A stretch of 14,613 nucleotides of DNA from SIG714 sp045629725 (GTDB lineage: Bacteria; Bacillota; Clostridia; Oscillospirales; CAG-272): positions 1 through 14,613 of the forward strand of contig JAZQRT010000171.1 in the NCBI GenBank assembly GCA_045629725.1, in the 5' to 3' direction. Shown piece by piece: positions 1 through 6,945 of the stretch. Numbering within the stretch: position 1 is the first letter of the stretch; the number at the start of each line of letters is the position of its first letter. Position numbers and translations under genes: made by a program. A model generated the notes under the pieces. The model was not told the DNA's origin and ran no database searches. It saw only the letters and a program-made list of their open reading frames with translations.

Positions 1-402
1 AAACTGCATTATTGCCAAGAGCAACGGTACAGCAATTAATGTCATAAATCCGATTGCAGAAGCACCGCCGTGAATTTTAGTCAGTGCATCCTCGTCTTGT
101 CTGTTCTCGTTCAATGGACAAAAGCCCGAAATAATCTCACAGCCGATACCGTATATTGCAAGTAATATCCATATTGCGATTGCCAAGCCACCGATGTTTT
201 CTTGATACAACGCATACGGAGCAATACAGAAAACGACACCCGAGAGTATGCACCACACATTGTAAATCCACTTCACAGGACTTTGCCGTGAGCCCAGTAC
301 CGAGAGTGCCATTTCTTTATGCTTATAGTTTGGATAAAAATGCGCAAGCAACAATGGTAGTAGATTATCTGCTACCAAAATAATAATCCATAATATTTTC
401 AT
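1..402 (-). CDS. DUF998-like integral membrane protein, C-terminus cut off by window edge
   Basis: The gene is read on the minus strand from an ATG at 402 and runs off the left edge, so 134 N-terminal residues are visible and there is no stop. The start has a good ribosome binding site (GAGGTG, about 7 bases upstream). Three to four hydrophobic segments are visible: about residues 2-18 (starting MKILWIIILVADNLL), 44-60, 72-90 and 112-131. Between them are polar loops with a YKHKEMALSVLGS stretch, a GFCPLNENRQDEDAL stretch and an IHGGASAIGF motif. This pattern of a 'SxLGS' loop, a 'FCP' loop and 'xHGxxAxxGF' resembles the DUF998 family of small bacterial membrane proteins, whose function is not established. 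The assignment is from memory of family features, not a search. Nothing in the neighbourhood suggests a role. Upstream is a perfect 19-base palindrome (454-472) that could be part of its control region. Confidence 0.7.
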   Translation of the reverse strand, partial: MKILWIIILVADNLLPLLLAHFYPNYKHKEMALSVLGSRQSPVKWIYNVWCILSGVVFCIAPYALYQENIGGLAIAIWILLAIYGIGCEIISGFCPLNENRQDEDALTKIHGGASAIGFMTLIAVPLLLAIMQF

Positions 403-453
403 GTATTTCACCTCGCCAAATTCTTATTTATCCTTCTGTTTATCGCCAGTTTC

Positions 454-472
454 GCCTTTGTATTACAAAGGC
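454..472. promoter_or_regulatory. Perfect 19-base palindrome upstream of the DUF998-like gene
   Basis: GCCTTTGTA-T-TACAAAGGC is a perfect inverted repeat with 9-base arms and one central base, lying 52 to 70 bases upstream of the start at 402. It has no T-run on either side, so it is a poor terminator. It could be an operator for a dimeric repressor or an end of the neighbouring repeat. No strong -35/-10 pair could be placed around it. Confidence 0.4.
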
Positions 473-510
473 ATCGGGCAAAGCCCATACCCCTAAAGTT
501 GCGCACGTCC

Positions 511-651
511 AAAGGCTCCCTCCGGGAGGGAGCTGTCAGCGAAGCTGACTGAGGGAGAGTGCGTTACTATAAAGTTTATCTAAGCTCAAAGTCACGCAGG
601 CTCCTTCCGTCACGCTACGCGTGCCACCTTCCTCCCGGAGGAAGGCTTTTT
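511..651. repeat. Two-unit inverted hairpin element (MITE-like intergenic repeat)
   Basis: Two related units face each other. The left unit (511-559) begins AAAGGCTCCCTCCGGGAGGG. It forms a 9-bp hairpin (514-532), then a GTCAGC-GAA-GCTGAC hairpin (535-549), then GAGGGAG, which can pair again with the initial CTCCCTC. The right unit (about 600-651), read on the minus strand, begins AAAAAGCCTTCCTCCGGGAG. It has the same plan: a CCTTCC/GGAAGG hairpin, a CACGC/GCGTG hairpin, and GGAAGG pairing back. Both ends therefore carry a similar A-rich-GCC-TCC terminus in inverted orientation, as in a non-autonomous mobile element of about 141 bp. No transposase is present, and no clear target-site duplication is visible. 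Confidence 0.6.
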
Positions 652-670
652 GTTAGTTCCATTATAACAC

Positions 671-707
671 AAATCGGCAGAGAAAACAACATCTCTGCCG
701 AAATTTG
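671..707 (-). terminator. Probable terminator of the GH36-M28 operon
   Basis: An 8-bp perfect stem, CGGCAGAG (675-682) with CTCTGCCG (693-700), has a 10-base loop and AAAT/ATTT extensions on both sides. It lies about 60 to 85 bases past the stop of the M28 peptidase gene. The minus-strand tail (ATTTGTGTT) is only moderately T-rich, so efficiency is uncertain. The other strand also has a T-rich tail, so it may work in both directions. Confidence 0.5.
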
Positions 708-757
708 TTTGTAGGGGCGTAAACATCCTTATGAGAAGGAGCGCAAACGAGTTTTTA

Positions 758-2011
758 TTACTTCTTCTCCACCTTTTTGCCGTATCTGAAATAGTTTTCA
801 AGCTTTTCCTTCATATCGTCGGGCATTTTACGCTCGATGGGGAAGATCTCCGCATTAGCCGCTTTATCAATAACATGCTTTGCATAATCCGTTGCACGTT
901 CAAGAGTATCACCGGAAAGGGGCCAAACGATATCCCATCTTGAGTGACCGCCCGCCTGTCCGTCCCTTGCGATACCGATTGCGGGAACACCAAGCTTTGC
1001 AAAGGGAGCGGAGTCACTTGAGTGAACGCCCATGGTCCATCTTGTGGTATATCCGATCTCACGAGCAGAGGATTCTGCATAATCGCGGAGGGACTGATCA
1101 CCCGTAATGAGAGTAAGTCCGTATCCGAGAGTTGTACCCGTCATATCAAAATTCATGCAAAGAACGAACTTTTCAACCTCCTCGGGATGAGCCTCGGCAT
1201 ATGCCTTACTTCCGAGAAGTCCCTGCTCCTCAGAGCCGCACCAGATAAATCTCATGCTGCGCTTCGGCGGATTTGCCTTATAATACTTGAACATTTCAAG
1301 AATATTTGCAGAGCCGGATGCGTTATCCCATGCGCCGTTTCCGTAGATTGTGCTGTCATAATGAGCGGTGAAAAGGATTATCTCCTCGGGAAACTCAGTT
1401 CCCTCGATAAAGGCTGTTACGTTTCTTGACACGTTTTTACAGTTTTCCTGCTTAACGGTCATGGTAACCTCCTCGGCGCCCTCCTGCACAAGCTTTATAG
1501 CCTCTGCACATCTGAGACATACACCGGGGATCGTTCCGTTTTCCGTGATAAGGGGACGGAGCATTCTCTTGTCGATATCCGTTCTTTCCTCAGCATCGTT
1601 AAATGCGCCCGAAAATACCACGAAGCCAACAGCGCCCGAATTTACCATACGCTTATAGGTTTCATAGCCTGTATTGTTTACCATTATGATCTTACCCTTA
1701 ACGTCGCGAAGCGCGATGGGGTCTGCGTTTTCAACGTAAACAAAGGGAGCTGTGATTCCCTCTTCGGGAGTTGATCCGCTTCTTCCGACGCCTTCAACGA
1801 TAAGCTCCTTATAATAAGGCTTTGTAACCGTGAGAGTCGCTTTTTCCATTTTGAAGGCTTCAACCTCAAAATCTTCAATTACAGGCTCACCGCCAAGAGC
1901 TCTTACTTCATCGGCAATAATGTTTGCCGCGCGAAGCTCGTCATCGGTTCCGCCGTATCTGTTGAATGCGATCTTGTTCAAAAAATCAAGCTGGTACTGT
2001 CCTCTTTTCAT
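758..2011 (-). CDS. M28-family zinc aminopeptidase with an inserted PA-like domain
   Basis: A 417-residue protein of the M28 metallopeptidase family, which removes N-terminal amino acids from peptides using two zinc ions. The expected zinc ligands and catalytic acid are visible in order: H217 in TAHYDS, D229 in GAWDNASGS, the E261-E262 pair in GSEEQGLLGS (first Glu general base, second ligand), D289 in MNFDMTG, and a late His, probably H356 in GGHSRWD. Residues about 85-190 lie before the catalytic core where a PA (protease-associated) domain is often found. There is no signal peptide or membrane segment, so it is probably cytoplasmic. The ATG is preceded by GAAGGG. It starts 32 bases after the GH36 stop with no terminator between them, so the two are probably one operon, which suggests shared work on glycopeptides or on mixed sugar and peptide nutrients. 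The true substrate cannot be read from sequence. Confidence 0.9.
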   Translation of the reverse strand: MKRGQYQLDFLNKIAFNRYGGTDDELRAANIIADEVRALGGEPVIEDFEVEAFKMEKATLTVTKPYYKELIVEGVGRSGSTPEEGITAPFVYVENADPIALRDVKGKIIMVNNTGYETYKRMVNSGAVGFVVFSGAFNDAEERTDIDKRMLRPLITENGTIPGVCLRCAEAIKLVQEGAEEVTMTVKQENCKNVSRNVTAFIEGTEFPEEIILFTAHYDSTIYGNGAWDNASGSANILEMFKYYKANPPKRSMRFIWCGSEEQGLLGSKAYAEAHPEEVEKFVLCMNFDMTGTTLGYGLTLITGDQSLRDYAESSAREIGYTTRWTMGVHSSDSAPFAKLGVPAIGIARDGQAGGHSRWDIVWPLSGDTLERATDYAKHVIDKAANAEIFPIERKMPDDMKEKLENYFRYGKKVEKK

Positions 2012-2043
2012 TTTCTTACCCTTCTTTCAAAGTATTTATTATA

Positions 2044-4206
2044 TTATATTTTCTTTACAAAATGCCAAAGTCTTGCATAATCGTTTACACCCTCGGAGAT
2101 GACCTCAACGCCATCGAAAAGCTCCTTGCCGGTGTATGTATCTCCTGTTATCTTATCCTCATAAACTGCCTTTTTATCGGCATTTCTGACTCTGAGCTTC
2201 AAGATCTTACCCGCACTTGAATTTCTTCTTTCAACGTAGGAAAGGAGTATTTCCGATCTATCCTCGTTTATGAAATAATGGGACTCGAATCTTGAATCCA
2301 CAGGCGCGATTACGGTATAATATTCACCCGTCAGAATAAGTCTGTCAAAGGTCTTATAAAGCTTAACCTGCTCGGACATGATGCGCTTTGCCTCATCGCT
2401 GACAGTGAGGATATTGAGCTCGTATCCGAGAACTCCGCCAACGGCAACCTTAAAGCGGTAGTCAAGGCTCTTCATATTATCACCGGGATTGGAAACGTGA
2501 CAGCTCATTACAGATGCGGGGTATCCAAGAAGTGACGAATACTGAATCGGAGTTCTTGCATATGGCCATGTATTATCACTTGTCCAGATCTGTGAGCAAT
2601 ACTGCATGATACCGAGATCGTATCTTCCGCCGCCTCCGCTGCAGTGCTCGATCATGGTCTTCGGGAACTTTTCCCTAAAGAATCTGCAAAGCTCGTATAC
2701 GCCTAAAACGTAACGGTACATTACCTCGTCCTGACGGTCTGCAGAATGATATGCCGAGCCTACCTCGGAAAGATGGCGGTTCATATCCCACTTAATGTAA
2801 TCTATCTCAAGTCCTTCAAACACCTTTGTGAAAGCACCCTTAAGGTATTCCACCACCTCGGGATTTGACATATCAAGCACCCATTGGTCACGGGAGAGGG
2901 ATTTTTCACGGCGCGGACAGGCAAGACACCATTCGGGATGGGATCTGTAAAGATCACTGTCGGGATTTACCATCTCGGGCTCGATCCAGATACCGAACTG
3001 CACACCCTCTGCCTTTACTCTTGATATAAACGAACCAAGCCCGTTTTTGAACTTTGCGGGATTGGGCGTCCAATCTCCAAGACCTGCCTTATCGTTGTTA
3101 CGCTTGCCGAACCATCCGTCGTCCATAACGAGCATATCAAAGCCCGTCTTTGCCGCCTCTTTTGCAAAGGCAACAAGCTTTTCCTCGTCAATGTTGAAAT
3201 AGCAAGCCTCCCAAGTGTTGAGAACAACGGGTCGGTGTCCCTCAAGCACACCCTCGGGAACTATGTATTTATTTATAAATTTATGGAAGTTACCCGACAT
3301 TCCGTTAAGACCGTCGGGAGAATATGTCATGACAGCCTCGGGAGAATCAAAGCTCTCGCCGGGTGTAAGGGTATAGGCAAAGCACTCGGAGCCAAGTCCC
3401 ACAAGAACTCTTGTATTCTCCATCTGGTCAACGTGTACCGAATTTTCAAAGCTTCCGCTGAACACAAAGTTGAAGCCGTAAACATCACCCTTATCATTAC
3501 CTGCCTTTTTATCGCAAAGTGCCATAAAGGGGTTGAACTGATGGCTTGATGCGCCTCTGCTTGAGGAAATCACCTGTGTGCCGTGACTAAGGGGTGTGCG
3601 CTCAAAGTTTCTTTCATAACAATGCCCTCCCCAAAGCTTTATAAGATCGTATTCATATCCCTCAAGATCAAGGCAAAGGGGCATGCAGTTTTCGATCTTT
3701 ATGTCTTTTTTCGACTTGTTCGTCACCTGCATACTTCTTGTTATAACGTTTTCCTCAAAATAAACGGTATAGAAAAGCTTAAGCTCTGTGCCTGCCACAT
3801 CGTCTGTAAGCTTAATTTCAAGCGTTTCTGTATCCTCGGCAGCTCTTGCATGAGGAAGTCCCTGTATTTCGTGACGTCCCTTATATTTGCGATGGCTCTT
3901 GTAGGCAAACTCCGTTACGGAATTGCCGTCCCCGTTCTTGATCCTGAGAGCTGTGGGACGAAAATCTCCCGAGCCGTAGGTGGGACACTCCTGCAGAAAC
4001 ACGTCGGGAGAATACTCATTGCCATACTGCACCTTATAAGGTGAGAAGGACACTACCGAAGGCTCGAACTTGAGTTCCGGTGCGGGACGCTTTTTGCCGT
4101 AATAGGTATGCACAAGATATCTGCCATGCAAAAGCGTAATGGCGTAAAGGGTGTCCTTGGTACTGAGAAGAAACCTTCCTTCATTTTTTGAATACTTGAT
4201 TGCCAT
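2044..4206 (-). CDS. GH36 alpha-galactosidase
   Basis: A 720-residue enzyme of glycoside hydrolase family 36, a retaining hydrolase that removes terminal alpha-galactose from oligosaccharides such as melibiose and raffinose or from glycoconjugates. Family landmarks are clear: an N-terminal beta-sandwich, then the barrel with VMDDGWFG (about 361-367), FGIWIEPEMVNPDSDL (about 404-419), the nucleophile Asp474 in KWDMNR, CSGGGGRYD (about 522-530), and the acid/base Asp544 in WTSDNT. Length fits the long bacterial GH36 group. The chosen ATG has AAGAGG about 8 bases upstream. An in-frame TTG further upstream (4293) would place coding sequence across the terminator hairpin at 4267-4290 and was rejected. 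There is no signal peptide, so it probably acts in the cytoplasm on imported sugars. It is first in an operon with the M28 peptidase. Its promoter should lie in the 60 AT-rich bases before the start, but no convincing -35/-10 pair is seen. Confidence 0.95.
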   Translation of the reverse strand: MAIKYSKNEGRFLLSTKDTLYAITLLHGRYLVHTYYGKKRPAPELKFEPSVVSFSPYKVQYGNEYSPDVFLQECPTYGSGDFRPTALRIKNGDGNSVTEFAYKSHRKYKGRHEIQGLPHARAAEDTETLEIKLTDDVAGTELKLFYTVYFEENVITRSMQVTNKSKKDIKIENCMPLCLDLEGYEYDLIKLWGGHCYERNFERTPLSHGTQVISSSRGASSHQFNPFMALCDKKAGNDKGDVYGFNFVFSGSFENSVHVDQMENTRVLVGLGSECFAYTLTPGESFDSPEAVMTYSPDGLNGMSGNFHKFINKYIVPEGVLEGHRPVVLNTWEACYFNIDEEKLVAFAKEAAKTGFDMLVMDDGWFGKRNNDKAGLGDWTPNPAKFKNGLGSFISRVKAEGVQFGIWIEPEMVNPDSDLYRSHPEWCLACPRREKSLSRDQWVLDMSNPEVVEYLKGAFTKVFEGLEIDYIKWDMNRHLSEVGSAYHSADRQDEVMYRYVLGVYELCRFFREKFPKTMIEHCSGGGGRYDLGIMQYCSQIWTSDNTWPYARTPIQYSSLLGYPASVMSCHVSNPGDNMKSLDYRFKVAVGGVLGYELNILTVSDEAKRIMSEQVKLYKTFDRLILTGEYYTVIAPVDSRFESHYFINEDRSEILLSYVERRNSSAGKILKLRVRNADKKAVYEDKITGDTYTGKELFDGVEVISEGVNDYARLWHFVKKI

Positions 4207-4256
4207 AGTTTTTACCTCTTGTTTTTCTTTAAACGTAATAAATATAAAATATATGT

Positions 4257-4290
4257 AATAATAAAATTTGGCGGGAGAACCCCCGCCAAA
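4257..4290 (-). terminator. Rho-independent terminator after the S11 homologue gene
   Basis: A 9-bp perfect stem, TTTGGCGGG (4267-4275) with CCCGCCAAA (4282-4290), has a 6-base loop and is followed on the minus strand by TTTTATTATT. It lies about 40 bases past the stop at 4333 and separates the ribF/S11 transcript from the GH36-M28 operon. Confidence 0.8.
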
Positions 4291-4332
4291 CAATAAACGT
4301 ATCTTTAAGCACTTTTATTGTTTTATGGGTGC

Positions 4333-5658
4333 TTATTCTTCATACTCAACTTGAATTTTATAGCTTTTTCTGTGAAGCCATATTGATTTTATCAAAATAC
4401 CGATCAACATCGCCAAAGCAATTCCGCCAACACTGAGAGTTACAGCACGGCTTGTGATAAAGTTTCCCAAAACCGTCATAAAGCTTTCCGTTTTGCTTTG
4501 TCCAAGTCCGCGCCTTGTAACAAGGGGTAGGCTTCCGACATATTCCCCCTCGTAATATACCTTCACAACTCCAACCTCTTCGCCGTCTAAAACGGGAGCT
4601 GTCAAAACGTCGTAAAAGATATCCGTTTGATATTGGGTCACAGCCTCAACGCTTACGTCCTTAGGCATAAACATCACGATCTCGCCCTTGGGAATAACTC
4701 CAACCCAGTCATATTCCTCTGCAAGTCTGACCTTGATCTCGCCCATGATCTTTCCGCTGTCTATAAGCGTCTTATAGGTGTACTTGTCACTGCCCCACAA
4801 AAGAATATCCTTTGCCGCAATAAGGTTATAAAATCCTCCGATATCGCTTCCCGCCTTTGCGTTCATTACAACACAGATATAATCTCTGTCTGCAATCTTT
4901 GCAGTTGCAACGGTACAATATCCCCCCATTACAGTTCCGCCCGAGGCAAGACCTGTTGCTTCGGACATGTAATAATCGGGATATATCTGCCTTGATAAAA
5001 GGTAATTCCTTGTGTAAAGCTTCCTTTGCGGAGATTTATTTGTGGCAGGCATAGTATATACGGTCTTAGCAGCGATCTCGCGGTATTCTTCAATGAGCGT
5101 AAGCGCTCTTGCAAGCTTTGCCACGTCCTCCGCAGTTGTATATGCTCCCGTCTCGTCAGCATCGGTGACGTTTACGTAATTGGTGGATTTCATCCCGAGA
5201 GATATTGCCTTTTCATTCATAAGCTCCACAAAGCTCTCTATATTGCCCGAAATATGCATTGCAAGGGCATATGCGGCATCGTTTGCATTATGAAGCACAA
5301 GCCCCACGAGAAGATCATATACGGATATTATTTCTCCCGGCTCAAGCTCTATATGAGCGCCGCTTTGTATCATGGCAATATTGTTCGGTACCGTGACCTT
5401 TTCCTCGTAGTTACCCGCTACTTGCTCGATAACAATAAGTGCCACCATCATTTTTGCGGTTATTGCAGGATAAGTTCTTACGGGCCCTGCAAATGAATAT
5501 ATTTGAGTCATCGTTTCTGCATCATAAAGCACCGCAGACCTGACGTACTTCAGCGCCATCAAGGGATGTGTTTTAACTTCCTCAGCCGATACAACTGTCT
5601 GCCCAAAAGCAAAAACGATTATTAACATTATACTAAGAATACAATATATTCTTTTCAT
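4333..5658 (-). CDS. S11 (D-Ala-D-Ala carboxypeptidase) homologue lacking the catalytic serine: probable pseudoenzyme
   Basis: A 441-residue, DacF/PBP5-like protein. It has a signal peptide (about 1-25, ending VVSA), an S11 penicillin-binding domain (about 30-290), a PBP5 C-terminal-like beta domain (about 295-385) and a C-terminal membrane helix (about 408-428) with a short charged tail, so it should be anchored outside the cell membrane. The fold is well conserved, but all three active-site motifs are changed. The SxxK serine is Ile66 in PAITAKMM, where active relatives read ASTTKMM. The SxN motif is N124-A-N126 (LHNANDAA, against typical PSGNDAA). The KTG motif is A234-T-G (SEATGLASGG). 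Lys69 and Asn126 remain. Without the nucleophile it should not cleave or be acylated by beta-lactams in the usual way, so a peptidoglycan-binding or regulatory role is inferred. The reading frame is intact and shows no decay. Its ATG overlaps the ribF stop (ATGA), indicating translational coupling. Confidence 0.88.
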   Translation of the reverse strand: MKRIYCILSIMLIIVFAFGQTVVSAEEVKTHPLMALKYVRSAVLYDAETMTQIYSFAGPVRTYPAITAKMMVALIVIEQVAGNYEEKVTVPNNIAMIQSGAHIELEPGEIISVYDLLVGLVLHNANDAAYALAMHISGNIESFVELMNEKAISLGMKSTNYVNVTDADETGAYTTAEDVAKLARALTLIEEYREIAAKTVYTMPATNKSPQRKLYTRNYLLSRQIYPDYYMSEATGLASGGTVMGGYCTVATAKIADRDYICVVMNAKAGSDIGGFYNLIAAKDILLWGSDKYTYKTLIDSGKIMGEIKVRLAEEYDWVGVIPKGEIVMFMPKDVSVEAVTQYQTDIFYDVLTAPVLDGEEVGVVKVYYEGEYVGSLPLVTRRGLGQSKTESFMTVLGNFITSRAVTLSVGGIALAMLIGILIKSIWLHRKSYKIQVEYEE

Positions 5659-6554
5659 TTTGATTCATATTCCTTTTTTGCTCGTTCTATATCCTGCTTG
5701 ACCGCCGCAGAGAGCTCTTCCACGCTTGCAAATTTTTTCTCCGCTCTAATGAAGGACGCCAACTTCACACTGATCTCCTTGCCGTAAAGATCAAGCTCCT
5801 TGTCGATTATATAGGTTTCAACCGTGATACGCTCCTGTCCAAGCTTCACACTGGGACACACTCCAATATTGGTCACAGACAGATATCTCTGTCCCTCAAA
5901 ATCCGTAAAGCTTCGGTAGACACCAAATCTCGGCACCACCATTCCCTCCTTGATGGAGATATTTGCAGTAGGAAAGCCAAGAGCTCTGCCCCTTTCAAAT
6001 CCATGCTCTACAACTCCGTTTATCTCGTAAAATCTGCCAAGCAGTATACCTGCAAGAACGGGATTTCCCGAGGTGAGGGCATTTCTTATAGCAGTTGAGC
6101 TAACGTTCAGATCATCAACTGTGAATTTCGGAACAACTGTCACAGACACTCCAAACTGCGAGGAAATTTTTGCAAGCACCTCGCTGTCTCCCGACTTATA
6201 CTCACCAAAGGTAAAATTATATCCGCAAACAAGATGCTTTGCTCCATACTCATTCACAAGCTTTTTAACAAAGCTCTTGCAGTCCATGGTTCTGATATCA
6301 TCAAGCTCCTCCGTTATAACTCCGTCAACTCCGAGTCTTGAAAACATCGACACCTTGTCCTCCTCGGACATTATCTTATTTTCCCTCTTTACGTTAAGAG
6401 CCCATACAACAAAAGGGAGCTTTTTATCTTCTGCAATATCAAACCCCTCCGCCAGTATCCTTTGATGAGCTCGATGGATCCCATCAAAGCAACCGAGCGC
6501 GATGACACACCCTGAATTCTCCTTGTACTCCTGTGTAAAAAAATATTTTTTCAT
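5655..6554 (-). CDS. ribF: Bifunctional riboflavin kinase / FAD synthetase RibF
   Basis: About 299 residues. It converts riboflavin to FMN (C-terminal kinase domain) and FMN to FAD (N-terminal adenylyltransferase domain), in the cytoplasm. The N-terminal half shows the nucleotidyltransferase signature ALGCFDGIHRAH (about 19-30), GYNFTFG (about 111-117) and SSTAIRNAL (about 152-160). The kinase half shows GRALGFPTAN (about 189-198), TNIGVCPS, and the catalytic Glu near position 246 in TVETYIIDKELDLYG. The HxGH of the signature reads HRAH, a mild variation. I chose the ATG at 6554 because GAGG lies 5 bases upstream and about 18 residues then precede ALGxFDG, as in relatives. An ATG at 6572 would lie in a terminator-like stem. 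No FMN riboswitch is visible in the short leader. The stop overlaps the start of the S11 homologue gene, and the pairing of these two functions has no obvious explanation. Confidence 0.93.
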   Translation of the reverse strand: MKKYFFTQEYKENSGCVIALGCFDGIHRAHQRILAEGFDIAEDKKLPFVVWALNVKRENKIMSEEDKVSMFSRLGVDGVITEELDDIRTMDCKSFVKKLVNEYGAKHLVCGYNFTFGEYKSGDSEVLAKISSQFGVSVTVVPKFTVDDLNVSSTAIRNALTSGNPVLAGILLGRFYEINGVVEHGFERGRALGFPTANISIKEGMVVPRFGVYRSFTDFEGQRYLSVTNIGVCPSVKLGQERITVETYIIDKELDLYGKEISVKLASFIRAEKKFASVEELSAAVKQDIERAKKEYESK

Positions 6555-6563
6555 TTTTTCCTC

Positions 6564-6604
6564 AAAAAACATGCAGACAACACCCCTTTAGGGCACTGTC
6601 TGCA
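6564..6604 (-). terminator. Terminator or attenuator hairpin between ireB and ribF
   Basis: A perfect 8-bp stem, TGCAGACA (6572-6579) with TGTCTGCA (6597-6604), encloses an inner CCC-TAAA-GGG pairing and is followed on the minus strand by TG and six T residues (6564-6569). It starts about 10 bases past the ireB stop and ends just before the ribF ribosome binding site. It should end ireB transcripts, with readthrough possibly feeding ribF. Confidence 0.7.
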
Positions 6605-6613
6605 CCTTGTATT

Positions 6614-6865
6614 TCATTCAATGTCAAGATAGTTACGAATAATAACATTCATAAGCTCATCTCTGTCAATCTTGCAAATCAGGCTTCTGGCGTTGTTGTG
6701 ATTGGTGATATATGTGGGATCTTCCGTGAGAATATATCCTACGATCTGACTTATGGGGTCATAGCCTTTTTCAACAAGTGAACCATATACGTTTTTAAGA
6801 ATCTGCTGCATTTCCAATTCTTTTGCCTTCACTGTTGGAAACTTTTGTGTCTTTCCGTTTTTCAT
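6614..6865 (-). CDS. ireB: IreB-family regulatory phosphoprotein (UPF0297/DUF965)
   Basis: With the chosen start the protein has 83 residues, close to the usual 80-90. The family core is unmistakable: LKNVYGSLVEKGYDPISQIVGY, then ILTEDPTYITNHNNAR, then a DRDELMNVIIRNYL tail. In Enterococcus faecalis IreB is a small cytoplasmic protein phosphorylated on N-terminal threonines by the PASTA kinase IreK, and it lowers cephalosporin resistance. Here Thr5 and Thr10 of MKNGKTQKFPT are the candidate sites. Three ATGs lie close together (6874, 6871, 6865). AAAAGGA touches the first and is about 9 bases before the third, so I prefer 6865. An in-frame GTG at 6949 lies upstream of the promoter -10 and was rejected. 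It stands alone here, without the alaS and ruvX neighbours common in Firmicutes. Confidence 0.93.
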   Translation of the reverse strand: MKNGKTQKFPTVKAKELEMQQILKNVYGSLVEKGYDPISQIVGYILTEDPTYITNHNNARSLICKIDRDELMNVIIRNYLDIE

Positions 6866-6916
6866 TGCCATCATTCCTTTTCTTTGATTGGGCATCATAC
6901 TGCCGCATTTGAGTTT

Positions 6917-6945
6917 ATTATACACCATGTCATTAAAAATTTCAA
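6917..6945 (-). promoter_or_regulatory. Sigma-A promoter of ireB
   Basis: On the minus strand, TTGAAA (6940-6945) is followed after 17 bases by TATAAT (6917-6922). Transcription should begin near 6910, giving a leader of about 45 bases before the ATG at 6865. The match is five of six plus six of six with ideal spacing. Confidence 0.85.

Larger units (their letters stand above)
403..757. other. 355-bp gene-free stretch rich in inverted repeats
   Basis: No credible coding region is present; the short open frames here lack ribosome binding sites and run through hairpins. In order it holds the leader of the DUF998-like gene, a 19-base palindrome (454-472), a small GGGC/GCCC hairpin (476-486), a two-unit hairpin element (511-651), and a hairpin with AT-rich flanks that probably ends the peptidase transcript (671-707). 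The stretch GTAGGGGCG at 711-719 resembles sequence found in scattered intergenic repeats of gut Firmicutes; that last point is recollection only. Confidence 0.7.

Noticed and set aside
403..757. CRISPR array or tRNA in the repeat-rich stretch
   Set aside because: The repeats are inverted hairpins, not evenly spaced direct repeats, and no cloverleaf or T-loop signature was found.
610..801. 63-codon minus-strand frame over the hairpin element
   Set aside because: It runs through the inverted repeat and the putative terminator and into the end of the peptidase gene, with no ribosome binding site.
3583..4044. 153-codon plus-strand frame opposite the alpha-galactosidase
   Set aside because: It is antisense to well-conserved GH36 sequence and has no supporting ribosome binding site or recognisable domain.
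4207..4293. 29-residue N-terminal extension of the alpha-galactosidase from a TTG
   Set aside because: It would be encoded across a terminator hairpin. The ATG at 4206 has a good ribosome binding site and gives a normal GH36 N-terminus.
5655..6613. FMN riboswitch controlling ribF
   Set aside because: The gap to ireB is too short and holds only one hairpin; none of the conserved RFN element segments is present.
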